Positions 17,561 through 25,265 of a DNA stretch of 64,000 nt are shown piece after piece; the stretch's first letter is position 1, and each line of letters opens with the position of its first letter. The notes beneath the pieces were generated by a model. It was not told the origin of the DNA, did not search any database, and saw only the letters and a list, made by a program, of their open reading frames with translations. The DNA lies in NCBI GenBank assembly GCA_014841595.1, contig JACYUE010000002.1:434001-498000 (forward strand), written 5' to 3'. Position numbers and translations under genes: made by a program. The DNA comes from Oxalobacteraceae sp. CFBP 8761. GTDB lineage: Bacteria > Pseudomonadota > Gammaproteobacteria > Burkholderiales > Burkholderiaceae_D.

Positions 17561-18529
17561 ATGCTGATCAATTGCGTCGCCTACCAGGAAGGCAAGAAGC
17601 TGTCCGATATCCCGGTCGAGGATATCAGCGAATACATCAAGCTGGATGACACCTTTGTCTGGGTCGCATTGCGCGACCCGGACCCTGCCGACATCGCGCT
17701 GATGCAGGAAGAATTCGGCCTGCACGAACTGGCGGTGGAAGACGCGCTGCGCGGTCACCAGCGGCCCAAGCTCGAAGAGTACGGCGACTCGCTGTTCGTC
17801 GTCGTGCAGATCGTCGAACTGGTGGGTGACGAGATGTCCGTCGGCCAGTTGTCCGTCTTCGCCGGCCCCAATTACGTGCTGTCGGTGCGGCGTGACGCCA
17901 ACCAGGGTTTTCTCGGCGTGCGGGCGCGCGCCGAGCGCGAACCGCACCAGCTCAGGAAAGGCGCGGGCTTCGTGCTGTACGCGCTGGTCGACGCCGTGGT
18001 CGACCGCTACTTCCCCGTGGTCGACACGCTCGAATCCGAGCTCGAATCGATCGAAGACCACATCTTTTCCATGCAGGGCAAGCAGCGCGACAATGTCGAG
18101 CGCCTGTATGACCTGAAACGCAAGGCCCAGACGCTGCGCCACGCCGTGATGCCGCTGATGGATGCGCTCGGGCGCCTGTACGGCGGGCGCGTGCCGGGCG
18201 TGGTGGACGAGACCCAGGAATACTTCCGCGACGTGCACGACCACCTGCACCGCATCGCCGGCCGCCTGGACGCCGTGCGCGACACGATCAACACCGCGAT
18301 CCAGGTAACGCTGTCGATGGTGGCGATCGAAGAAAACGAAGTGAGCAAGAAGCTGGCGTCATATGCGGCGATCTTCGCGGTGTTTACCGCGTTCGCCGGC
18401 GTGTGGGGCATGAACTTCGAATTCATGCCGGAGCTGAAATGGAAGTATGGTTACCCGTTCGCGATCTTTACGATGGTGTGCGTGTGCGGCTACCTGTATC
18501 GCAAGTTCAAGCGGGTGGGGTGGTTATAG
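17561..18529 (+). CDS. corA: CorA-type magnesium/cobalt transporter
   Basis: 322-residue CorA channel, a homopentamer in the inner membrane that imports Mg2+ (and Co2+). A large soluble N-terminal domain (LINCVAYQEGKKL..., FVWVALRDPDPADI, FGLHELAVEDALRGHQRPK) leads to a long helix. Two C-terminal membrane segments follow, with the signature GMN in WGMNFEFMPELKWKYGYP and a basic C-terminal tail (YRKFKRVGWL). Length and motifs are standard. It follows glnG by 70 bases on the same strand; co-transcription is possible but not shown. Its last six bases overlap the end of the convergent RhtA-like gene. Confidence 0.93.
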   Translation: MLINCVAYQEGKKLSDIPVEDISEYIKLDDTFVWVALRDPDPADIALMQEEFGLHELAVEDALRGHQRPKLEEYGDSLFVVVQIVELVGDEMSVGQLSVFAGPNYVLSVRRDANQGFLGVRARAEREPHQLRKGAGFVLYALVDAVVDRYFPVVDTLESELESIEDHIFSMQGKQRDNVERLYDLKRKAQTLRHAVMPLMDALGRLYGGRVPGVVDETQEYFRDVHDHLHRIAGRLDAVRDTINTAIQVTLSMVAIEENEVSKKLASYAAIFAVFTAFAGVWGMNFEFMPELKWKYGYPFAIFTMVCVCGYLYRKFKRVGWL

Positions 18530-19390
18530 GGGCTGGCGCTTGCCAGCCGTGGCGGCCGCGCCGCCAGACGCCACGATCACCAGTACGATCGCCAGCCACT
18601 GCAGGCTGGTCAGGCGCTCTCCGAGCCAGATGAAGCCGGCCAGTGCCGCGATGGCCGGTCCGCTGCTGACCAGGATGCCGAACACCCGCTGCGGCAGGCG
18701 CCGCAGCGCCATCATCTCGAGCGAATAGGGCAGGGCGGACGACAGCAGCGCCACCGCCACGCCGCCCGCCAGCATGGCCGGCGTGAACAGCGCCATGCCC
18801 GCATGCGCCACGCCGAACGGCACTGCGAACACGCTCGCCGCCAGCAAGCCCCAGGCCACGGCCTGGCCACCGTTCAGGGTCGAGACGCGCTTGCCGAACA
18901 CGATGTACATCGCCCAGCAAAATGCGGCCGCCAGCGCATACGCGATGCCGGCCGGGTCGAGCTGCGTTGCACCAGCCACCGGCAGCAGCAGCCACAGGCC
19001 GACGCCAGCGCACACCACCCAGATAAAATCGCGCGCATGGCGCGACGACAGCACGACGACCGCCAGCGGCCCCGTGACCTCGATCGCCACTGCAATCCCG
19101 AGCGGGATGCGCTCGAACGCGCGGTAGATGCACAGGTTCATCGCGCCCAGCATCAGGCCGTACACGAGCAGATTACCCACATCGGCGCGCGCCGGGCGTC
19201 CAAAGCGCCATGGCCGCACGATGGCCAGCAGGATCAGCGCCGCCAGGCCCACGCGCAGGGCAGTGACGCCTTCGCTGCCGACGGCCGGAAACAGCCCCTT
19301 GGCCCAGGCCGCGCCCGCATTGACCGACACCATCGAGGCCAGGATCGCCAGACCCGGGCCCCATGCCGCATGCCGGCCCGCCGCGTTCAA
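18524..19390 (-). CDS. EamA/RhtA-type amino-acid or metabolite exporter
   Basis: 288-residue inner-membrane protein of the drug/metabolite transporter superfamily with about ten hydrophobic segments arranged as two EamA repeats. It resembles RhtA (threonine/homoserine exporter): MVSVNAGAAWAKGLFPAVGSEGVTALRVGLAALIL at the N-terminus, then CIYRAFERIPLGIAVAIEVTGPLAVVVL and SSALPYSLEMMALRRLPQRVFGILVSSGPAIAALAGFIWLGERL. Likely exports small amino acids; exact substrate uncertain. Its ATG overlaps the stop of the upstream FAD oxidoreductase gene by four bases, so the two are translationally coupled. The 3' end overlaps corA tail to tail. Confidence 0.85.
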   Translation of the reverse strand: MNAAGRHAAWGPGLAILASMVSVNAGAAWAKGLFPAVGSEGVTALRVGLAALILLAIVRPWRFGRPARADVGNLLVYGLMLGAMNLCIYRAFERIPLGIAVAIEVTGPLAVVVLSSRHARDFIWVVCAGVGLWLLLPVAGATQLDPAGIAYALAAAFCWAMYIVFGKRVSTLNGGQAVAWGLLAASVFAVPFGVAHAGMALFTPAMLAGGVAVALLSSALPYSLEMMALRRLPQRVFGILVSSGPAIAALAGFIWLGERLTSLQWLAIVLVIVASGGAAATAGKRQPL

Positions 19391-21003
19391 CGTGGCGCCA
19401 TGGCCAATGCCACCGCCTCGGCCACGCGGATGCCGTCGACGGCCGCCGACATGATGCCGCCTGCATAGCCGGCGCCTTCACCGGCCGGGAACAGGCCGCG
19501 CGTGTTCAGGCTTTGCAGGTCGTCGTTGTTGCGGCGGATGCGGATCGGCGACGAGGTGCGCGTCTCCACACCCGTCAGCACCGCGTCTTCCTTGTAGTAG
19601 CCCTTGATCTGCTTGTCGAAGGCGACAAAGGCTTCGCGCATCGCGACGATGGCGTAGTCGGGCAGCGACGTGGCCAGGTCGGTCAGGTGCACGGCCGGCA
19701 GGAACGATGGCGTGACCGAACCGAGCGACGTGGATGGCCGGCCTGCCACGAAGTCGCCCATCAGCTGGCCCGGTGCGTCGTATGTCGAGCCGCCCAGCAC
19801 GAATGCGCGCGATTCGAGCTCGCGCTGGAAGGCGATGCCGGCCAGCGGGTGGCCCGGGAAATCCTCGGGCGTGATGCCGACCACGATGGCGCTGTTGGCA
19901 TTGCGCTCGTTGCGCGAATACTGGCTCATGCCGTTGGTGACGACGCGGCCTTCTTCGCTCGACGCGGCCACCACGGTGCCGCCCGGGCACATGCAGAAGC
20001 TGTAGACCGAACGGCCGTTGGATGCGTGGTGCACGATCTTGTAGTCGGCTGCGCCCAGCAGCTTGTTGCCGGCGTTCGGACCGAAGCGGCAGACGTCGAT
20101 CAGCGACTGCGGGTGCTCGACCCGGAAGCCGATCGAGAATGGCTTGGCTTCGATGTACACGCCGCGTTCGTACAGCATCTCGAAGGTGTCGCGCGCGCTG
20201 TGGCCGATGGCGATCGTCAGGTGGCGGGTGGGGATTTCTTCGCCGCTGGCCAGGCGCACGCCGACCACCTGGCGCACGCCGCCGGTTTCTTCGATCAGGA
20301 CATCCTGCATGCGCGTGTCGAAGCGCATTTCGCCGCCCAGGTTGATGATCTCGGCGCGCATCTGCTCGACCATCTTGACCAGGCGGAAGGTGCCGATGTG
20401 CGGCTTGCTGACGTACATGATCTCTTCGGGCGCGCCGAACTTGACGAACTCGGTGAGCACCTTGCGGCCGTGGTGGTTGCTGTCCTTGATCTGGCTGTAG
20501 AGCTTGCCGTCCGAGAAGGTGCCGGCGCCGCCTTCACCGAACTGCACGTTCGACTCGGTATCGAGCTTGCGCTTGCGCCAGAAACCGAAGGTGTCGACAG
20601 TGCGCTCGCGCACGACCTTGCCGCGCTCGAGCACGATCGGGTTCAGTCCCATCTGCGCCAGGATCAGCGCAACGAACAGCCCGCACGGACCGGTGCCGAC
20701 GACGACCGGGCGCGGGGTGCCGGGGGCTGGTTTGGCGGCATTGACGAACTTGTACTCGACGTCGGGGGCGGGCATCACGTGCGGGTCGCGCAGCTTTGCC
20801 AGCACGGCCTTGTCGTCGGCAACGGTCGCGTCGATCGAGTAGATCAGAACGATGGCGGATTTCTTGCGCGCGTCATAGCTGCGCTTGTAGACGGCAAAGT
20901 CGAGCAGTTCGGCGTCAGCGATGCCAAGGCGGGCCAGGATGGCGTCGCGCAGGGCGGCGTCCGGATGGTTCAGGGGGAGTTTGAGTTCGTTAATACGCAG
21001 CAT
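19387..21003 (-). CDS. NAD(P)/FAD-dependent oxidoreductase (BaiN/YtfP-like, function unknown)
   Basis: 538-residue flavoprotein. The N-terminal 95 residues form a small domain (LRINELKLPLNHPDAALRDAI..., DFAVYKRSYDARKKSAIVLIY) seen in large FAD-dependent dehydrogenases of this type. A Rossmann motif follows, VVVGTGPCGLFVALILAQMG (GTGPCG, around residue 102), then QFGEGGAGTFSDGKLYSQI. A central stretch, AIGHSARDTFEMLYERGV, and a C-terminal GLFPAGEGAGYAGGIMSAAVDGIRVAEA complete the FAD site. Two histidines and an SFCMCPGG loop with closely spaced cysteines are conserved in this group. The substrate is unknown. It overlaps the downstream exporter gene by four bases. Confidence 0.85.
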   Translation of the reverse strand: MLRINELKLPLNHPDAALRDAILARLGIADAELLDFAVYKRSYDARKKSAIVLIYSIDATVADDKAVLAKLRDPHVMPAPDVEYKFVNAAKPAPGTPRPVVVGTGPCGLFVALILAQMGLNPIVLERGKVVRERTVDTFGFWRKRKLDTESNVQFGEGGAGTFSDGKLYSQIKDSNHHGRKVLTEFVKFGAPEEIMYVSKPHIGTFRLVKMVEQMRAEIINLGGEMRFDTRMQDVLIEETGGVRQVVGVRLASGEEIPTRHLTIAIGHSARDTFEMLYERGVYIEAKPFSIGFRVEHPQSLIDVCRFGPNAGNKLLGAADYKIVHHASNGRSVYSFCMCPGGTVVAASSEEGRVVTNGMSQYSRNERNANSAIVVGITPEDFPGHPLAGIAFQRELESRAFVLGGSTYDAPGQLMGDFVAGRPSTSLGSVTPSFLPAVHLTDLATSLPDYAIVAMREAFVAFDKQIKGYYKEDAVLTGVETRTSSPIRIRRNNDDLQSLNTRGLFPAGEGAGYAGGIMSAAVDGIRVAEAVALAMAPR

Positions 21004-21584
21004 GGGAGTGGTTGCTAGTGAGGCAACAAAAGTAGGACGGCAAAGGCCGTTATTTTACCCCGCCCCATCGGTGCCTGACGGTATGTCACCTAAAAAAACG
21101 AATAGTCTTTAAATCGTAAATACAAAGTATGTGTGATCTTTGAAGATTGTCACAGCCAAAGCGTGGTGGTGGTCTCCATTCGTGCCGTTTTACAACGACT
21201 TTTGTGGAACTATCGCAACGTCGAGCCGCAGAAATCCATAAAAAAATCCTGCCGCGCGCACGTCGAGAAGTGCACTGCACCAGGGAGTTTTCTGAGCTGT
21301 TTTGGTGAATGAACGCACCACGCGCGCACGCTGTCTCGTACCCACAACATTGTGCGAACGAAAATAACGAAATGCACACGTATATGCATAAAAAGTTGTT
21401 GACGCCACAACGTCCTATGCATGAACGTAGATGAACGTTCATTTTCTTTATGAAGGAAAAATGGCATGAACGTACTTACAGGGTAATGTGGGTGTACAGG
21501 GAGGGGCGCTACCGCGATCGGTGCTGGTGCGACCAACAACAGGACTGCCATGAGCGGTCCGGCAAAAAAGAGAAAGCAAATCAC
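21004..21584. other. 581-base intergenic region upstream of the Oar-like receptor
   Basis: Between the FAD oxidoreductase (minus) and the first TonB-dependent receptor (plus), so it should hold both promoters. It includes CGTAAATACA at 21115-21124, shared with two other receptor upstream regions, and the ATGAACGT repeats listed separately. The base composition is clearly AT-richer than the coding flanks from about 21090 to 21470. I did not find the TTGACA-N15-TG-N-TTTKAT promoter of the other receptors here. Confidence 0.5.
21421..21473 (+). repeat. Three ATGAACGT direct repeats, one within a 12-bp palindrome
   Basis: ATGAACGT occurs at 21421-21428, 21431-21438 and 21466-21473. The first two are exactly ten bases apart (one helical turn). 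The second continues into ATGAACGTTCAT (21431-21442), a perfect palindrome. The cluster lies 110-165 bases before the receptor ATG, a plausible operator position. Confidence 0.6.
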
Positions 21585-24500
21585 ATGTTGAAGAAAACTG
21601 TATTAGTTCACGCATTGAGCCTGGCCTTTGGTGGCGCAGTGATTGGCATGGCTGCCATGTCGCCGGCAATGGCACAGTCGAATGCATCGGGTAGTGTCTT
21701 CGGTACCGTCGTTCCAGGCAGCAACGTGCAGGTTCTCATCGAGAATACCGACATCGGTATCCGCCGCACCCTGACCCCGGATGCACAGGGCCGTTTCGTC
21801 GCCAGCTCGCTGCCGAGCGGCACGTACCGCGTGTCCCAGTTGCGTGACGGCGCCGTCATCGGCTCGGTCAACGTCGAGACCGGCATTGGCCGCAACGGCG
21901 AAGCCATCTTCGCCGCCGCCGCACCGGTCGGCGGCGCCCAGGTCGTCCAGGTGACCGGTACCCGCGCCACCATCGACACCAGCAGCTCCGGCAGCAGCGC
22001 GACCTTCAGCGCGCGCCAGCTCGCCGCGCTGCCGATCGCCCGCAGCGTCGAAGCCATCATCCAGCTTGCGCCCAACACCACCACCGCCGACTCGCGCTTC
22101 GCAGGTGGCGCGTCGTTCGGTGGCGGCGCAGCCTCCGAGAACTCGTACTACATCAACGGTTTCCCTGTGACCAACCCGCTGACCGGCCTGGGCGCTGCCC
22201 AGCTGCCATTCGGCGCGATCGGTGAAGCGCAAGTGCTGACCGGCGGCTTTGGCTCCGAGTTCGGCCGTTCGATCGGCGGCGTGGTCAATATCGTCACCAA
22301 GAGCGGCACCAATACCTGGGAAGCCGGCGGCATCGCGACCTGGGAACCGAAATCGCTGCGCGCCAAACCGCACGATATCTACTACGCCAACACGGGCACC
22401 CCGAACAACACGGGCACCGACGGCACGCTGCGCCTGGCGCGCGCCGAAAACACGCTGGATCGCAAGGTGTATGGCGCCTACGTCGGCGGCCCGATCATCA
22501 AGGACAAGCTGTTCTTCTTTGCTTCGGCCGAACAAACCGATGTCGAGGAAGGTGTGGTCAACACCTTCCGCATCGCCACCAACAGCGGCAACGTGGGCTG
22601 GCGCGAGCGTGACACCAAGATCGAACGCTATATGGCCAAGCTCGACTGGAACATCACCGACAACCACCGCCTTGAATTCACCACGCTGGGCGACACGCCG
22701 GAAGTGAACAGTTCGGACAGCGGCTTCAATTACGCAACCCGCACCCGCAGCGGCGTTGTCAACTCGAGCTCGCGCCGCATTAACGTCGACAGCAACGGTG
22801 CCAAGATCAACACCCTGCGCTATGTCGGCAACCTGACCGACGACCTGACCGTGACCGCCCTGTATGGCCGTTCGAAGTCGCCGCACGAAAACTACTTCAC
22901 CGGCTACAACCCGGACCTGTACCAGACTTCGGCGTCGCTCGACGCACGTGCCCCTGGCCTCAGCTACCCCAACCCGCAAAACATCAGCGGCAACATTCTG
23001 GCACCTGGCTCGGAAGACATCGTCGACTCGGGTCGTTTTGACGTTGAATGGCGCCTCGGCGCGCACACCCTGCGCGGCGGCTTCGACCAGACCAAGGTCG
23101 AGTCGGTTGCTGCCGGCGAATTCCGCGCCGGTGGCGGCCTGTGGACCTACTTCCGCGCCGGCACGCCGTCGGCGCAGATCGAAGGACCGAACGGTGTGCT
23201 GATCCCGTCACCAGCGAGCACCGGTACCGCGCTGGGCAACCAGGGCTACTACGTGACCCGCGATCTGTTCTCGACAGTCACGAATTCGTTCGGCGAACAA
23301 AGCGCGTGGTACCTGGAAGACCGCTATCAGGCGACCGATAACCTGCTGCTGACCTTTGGCGTGCGTAATGAGTCGTTCAAGAACCAGAACGATTCGAAGA
23401 CCACCTTCCTGGAAATGAAGAACCAGTACCAGCCGCGCCTGGCTGCAGTCTGGGACGTCAATGGCGACGCCAGCTTCAAGGTGTACGCGACCATGGGCCG
23501 CTACTCGGTGCCGATCCCGACCCACATCTCGGTGCGTGGCGCTGGCCGCTCGACCTATACCGCGCAATACTACGGCTACACCGGCGTCGACGCCAACGGT
23601 GCGCCGACCGGCCTGACGCAGCTGAGCGAGCCGCTGTCGAACAACAACGAATATGGTCAGGACAAAGTTGTCGAGACCCTGGCAGCGCGCAATATGGAGC
23701 CGACCTACCAGGACGAAATTACGTTCGGCTTCGAAAAAGCCTGGTCGCCATCGCTGAACTTCGGCGCCAAGGCAATCCACCGCAAGCTGCAGTCGACCAT
23801 CGATGACTTCTGCGACGTGCGTCCGTTCCAGCGTTTCGCCGCAGCCAACGGCATCGCGATCACCAACCCGCTGTTCGGCAACAGCTGCCAGACCTTCAAT
23901 CCAGGTGAAGACAACGACTTCCTGGTCGACTTCTCCGGCGACACATCGAACCTCACGCCCGTCAGTCTGACTGCGGCGGACATGGGCTTCGACAAGCCGA
24001 AGCGGACCTACTCGTCGGTCGAAGCCTTCTTGGAACACCCGTTCCGCAGCGGCTGGTACGGCAAGGTGAGCTATGTATGGTCGCGCAACAAGGGCAATAC
24101 CGAAGGCCAGGTGCGTTCGGATAATGGCCAGGCGGACGTTGCCGTGACGTCGTCGTGGGATTACCCCGAGCTGATGGAAGGCGCCTACGGCTACCTGCCG
24201 AATCACCGCAAGCACCAGGTCAAGGCGTTCGGCTTTTATCAGTTCAACGATGAGATCACCGTCGGTGGCAATGCGCTGATCGCGTCGGGCCGTCCGCGCA
24301 GCTGCATCGGCAGCGCCGCCAGCCCGGGCAATTCGCCGAACTATCCGAACCAGACGTTCTATTGCGGTGGCCTGCAGCGTTCGCAAAACGTCCTGACCCC
24401 ACGCGGCTCGGTTGGCAGCCTGCCCTGGACCCACCGTTGGGACATGAACGTGGCCTACAAGCCTAACTTCATCAAGGGACTGCAACTGCGCGTCGATGTG

Positions 24501-24647
24501 TTCAATGTGTTCAACAGCCAGTCGGTGGCCAGCGTCACCGAGGCGTACAACAACGGCGTCAATGTCAGCAGCCTGTACCAGACGCCGCTGTCGCTGACTG
24601 CACCGCGTTATGCCCGTTTCTCGGTGATGTACGATCGCAAGTTCTGA
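21585..24647 (+). CDS. TonB-dependent receptor, Oar-like with carboxypeptidase-regulatory domain
   Basis: 1020-residue outer-membrane receptor. A signal peptide ends near AMSPAMAQ (about residue 30). A carboxypeptidase-regulatory-like beta domain (about 32-105, ending GIGRNGEAIFAAAAP) leads to a TonB-box-like VQVTGTRATID. The plug domain includes ENSYYINGFPVTNPLTGLGAAQLPFGAIGEAQVLTGGFGSEFGRSIGGVVNIVTKSGTN. The remainder is a 22-strand barrel ending in MYDRKF with terminal Phe, the usual outer-membrane assembly signal. Oar-type receptors transport or display unknown, often proteinaceous, ligands. The start follows a purine-rich AAAAAAGAGAAAGCAAATCAC; the longer open frame upstream lacks a signal peptide. 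It is a single-gene unit with its own terminator. Confidence 0.93.
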   Translation: MLKKTVLVHALSLAFGGAVIGMAAMSPAMAQSNASGSVFGTVVPGSNVQVLIENTDIGIRRTLTPDAQGRFVASSLPSGTYRVSQLRDGAVIGSVNVETGIGRNGEAIFAAAAPVGGAQVVQVTGTRATIDTSSSGSSATFSARQLAALPIARSVEAIIQLAPNTTTADSRFAGGASFGGGAASENSYYINGFPVTNPLTGLGAAQLPFGAIGEAQVLTGGFGSEFGRSIGGVVNIVTKSGTNTWEAGGIATWEPKSLRAKPHDIYYANTGTPNNTGTDGTLRLARAENTLDRKVYGAYVGGPIIKDKLFFFASAEQTDVEEGVVNTFRIATNSGNVGWRERDTKIERYMAKLDWNITDNHRLEFTTLGDTPEVNSSDSGFNYATRTRSGVVNSSSRRINVDSNGAKINTLRYVGNLTDDLTVTALYGRSKSPHENYFTGYNPDLYQTSASLDARAPGLSYPNPQNISGNILAPGSEDIVDSGRFDVEWRLGAHTLRGGFDQTKVESVAAGEFRAGGGLWTYFRAGTPSAQIEGPNGVLIPSPASTGTALGNQGYYVTRDLFSTVTNSFGEQSAWYLEDRYQATDNLLLTFGVRNESFKNQNDSKTTFLEMKNQYQPRLAAVWDVNGDASFKVYATMGRYSVPIPTHISVRGAGRSTYTAQYYGYTGVDANGAPTGLTQLSEPLSNNNEYGQDKVVETLAARNMEPTYQDEITFGFEKAWSPSLNFGAKAIHRKLQSTIDDFCDVRPFQRFAAANGIAITNPLFGNSCQTFNPGEDNDFLVDFSGDTSNLTPVSLTAADMGFDKPKRTYSSVEAFLEHPFRSGWYGKVSYVWSRNKGNTEGQVRSDNGQADVAVTSSWDYPELMEGAYGYLPNHRKHQVKAFGFYQFNDEITVGGNALIASGRPRSCIGSAASPGNSPNYPNQTFYCGGLQRSQNVLTPRGSVGSLPWTHRWDMNVAYKPNFIKGLQLRVDVFNVFNSQSVASVTEAYNNGVNVSSLYQTPLSLTAPRYARFSVMYDRKF

Positions 24648-24672
24648 TCCAGTCGTTGTCAGGACAAACGCC

Positions 24673-24697
24673 AAACCGCCCCCCGGGGCGGTTTTTT
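24673..24697 (+). terminator. Terminator after the Oar-like receptor
   Basis: AAACCGCCCC and GGGGCGGTTT form a strong stem with only a very short loop, followed by a T-run (TTTTTTATT). Confidence 0.88.
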
Positions 24698-25265
24698 ATT
24701 GGGTTGCTTAAATACATTGTGTTGTATTTATCCAACTTTTGCGTTCACGCCCAATAATGGTGCATCGAAATAAAAACGGCGATTGCCACAGGTCAAATTC
24801 ACCGCAATGCGCATCATCGTCAAAAAATTTTGATGATAAAAAGATCGTAAATACAAGATGTTGCACACCTTTAGCATTCGAATCACAGTTCCGCGGGATG
24901 CACCAGTTTGATATTGCGCCGCACCACCATTGCACTTCCCCGACTTTCAAAAAAATAAAGTGTTGTATTTCACACTCCGCATTATTGGTGCTCGGTTGAC
25001 ACTATTCTTGACGCCATGTTTTTATAGCTCCACTTGAATAACGTTTGGTTTCATCCAAGCACTTATTTAGGCTGATCGTCCCCAGTCAGACGTATGCATG
25101 AAAAATACTGCCGTCCAGAATGCGATAAACGGTCTACCTATTCCGGCTCGATAACACGATTCCGATGCTTGCCGGCCCAGGCGACCGGCAGGCACAAGCC
25201 TGCAGAATAGGCACTGAGCATTCTGGTGAGCAATCACCGATAAGAAAGTACGAGGAGAATCACCC
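24698..25265. other. Long AT-rich regulatory region and 5' leader of receptor 2
   Basis: 568 bases without a gene. GTTGTATTT occurs twice (24721-24729 and 24962-24970) and CGTAAATACA once (24846-24855). There is a TCAAAA-AA-TTTTGA inverted repeat near 24820. The promoter (listed separately) predicts a start near 25032, leaving a 5' leader of about 230 bases. That leader can form several small stems: CAGAAT/ATTCTG around 25204-25226, GCCGG/CCGGC around 25170-25190, and GTGA/TCAC just before the ribosome site. Confidence 0.55.
24996..25025 (+). promoter_or_regulatory. Promoter of receptor 2 (shared receptor-type layout)
   Basis: -35 TTGACA at 24996-25001, TG at 25017-25018, -10 TTTTAT at 25020-25025. 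The TTGACA-N15-TG-N-TTTKAT layout is the same before the receptors at 36602, 39874 and 53911. GTTGTATTT lies 25 bases upstream of the -35; here it also reads AGTGT-N6-TCACA, close to a CRP-type half-site pair. Confidence 0.65.

Noticed and set aside
24673..24697. Considered as an operator for receptor 2
   Set aside because: The stem followed by a T-run just after a stop codon fits a terminator better.
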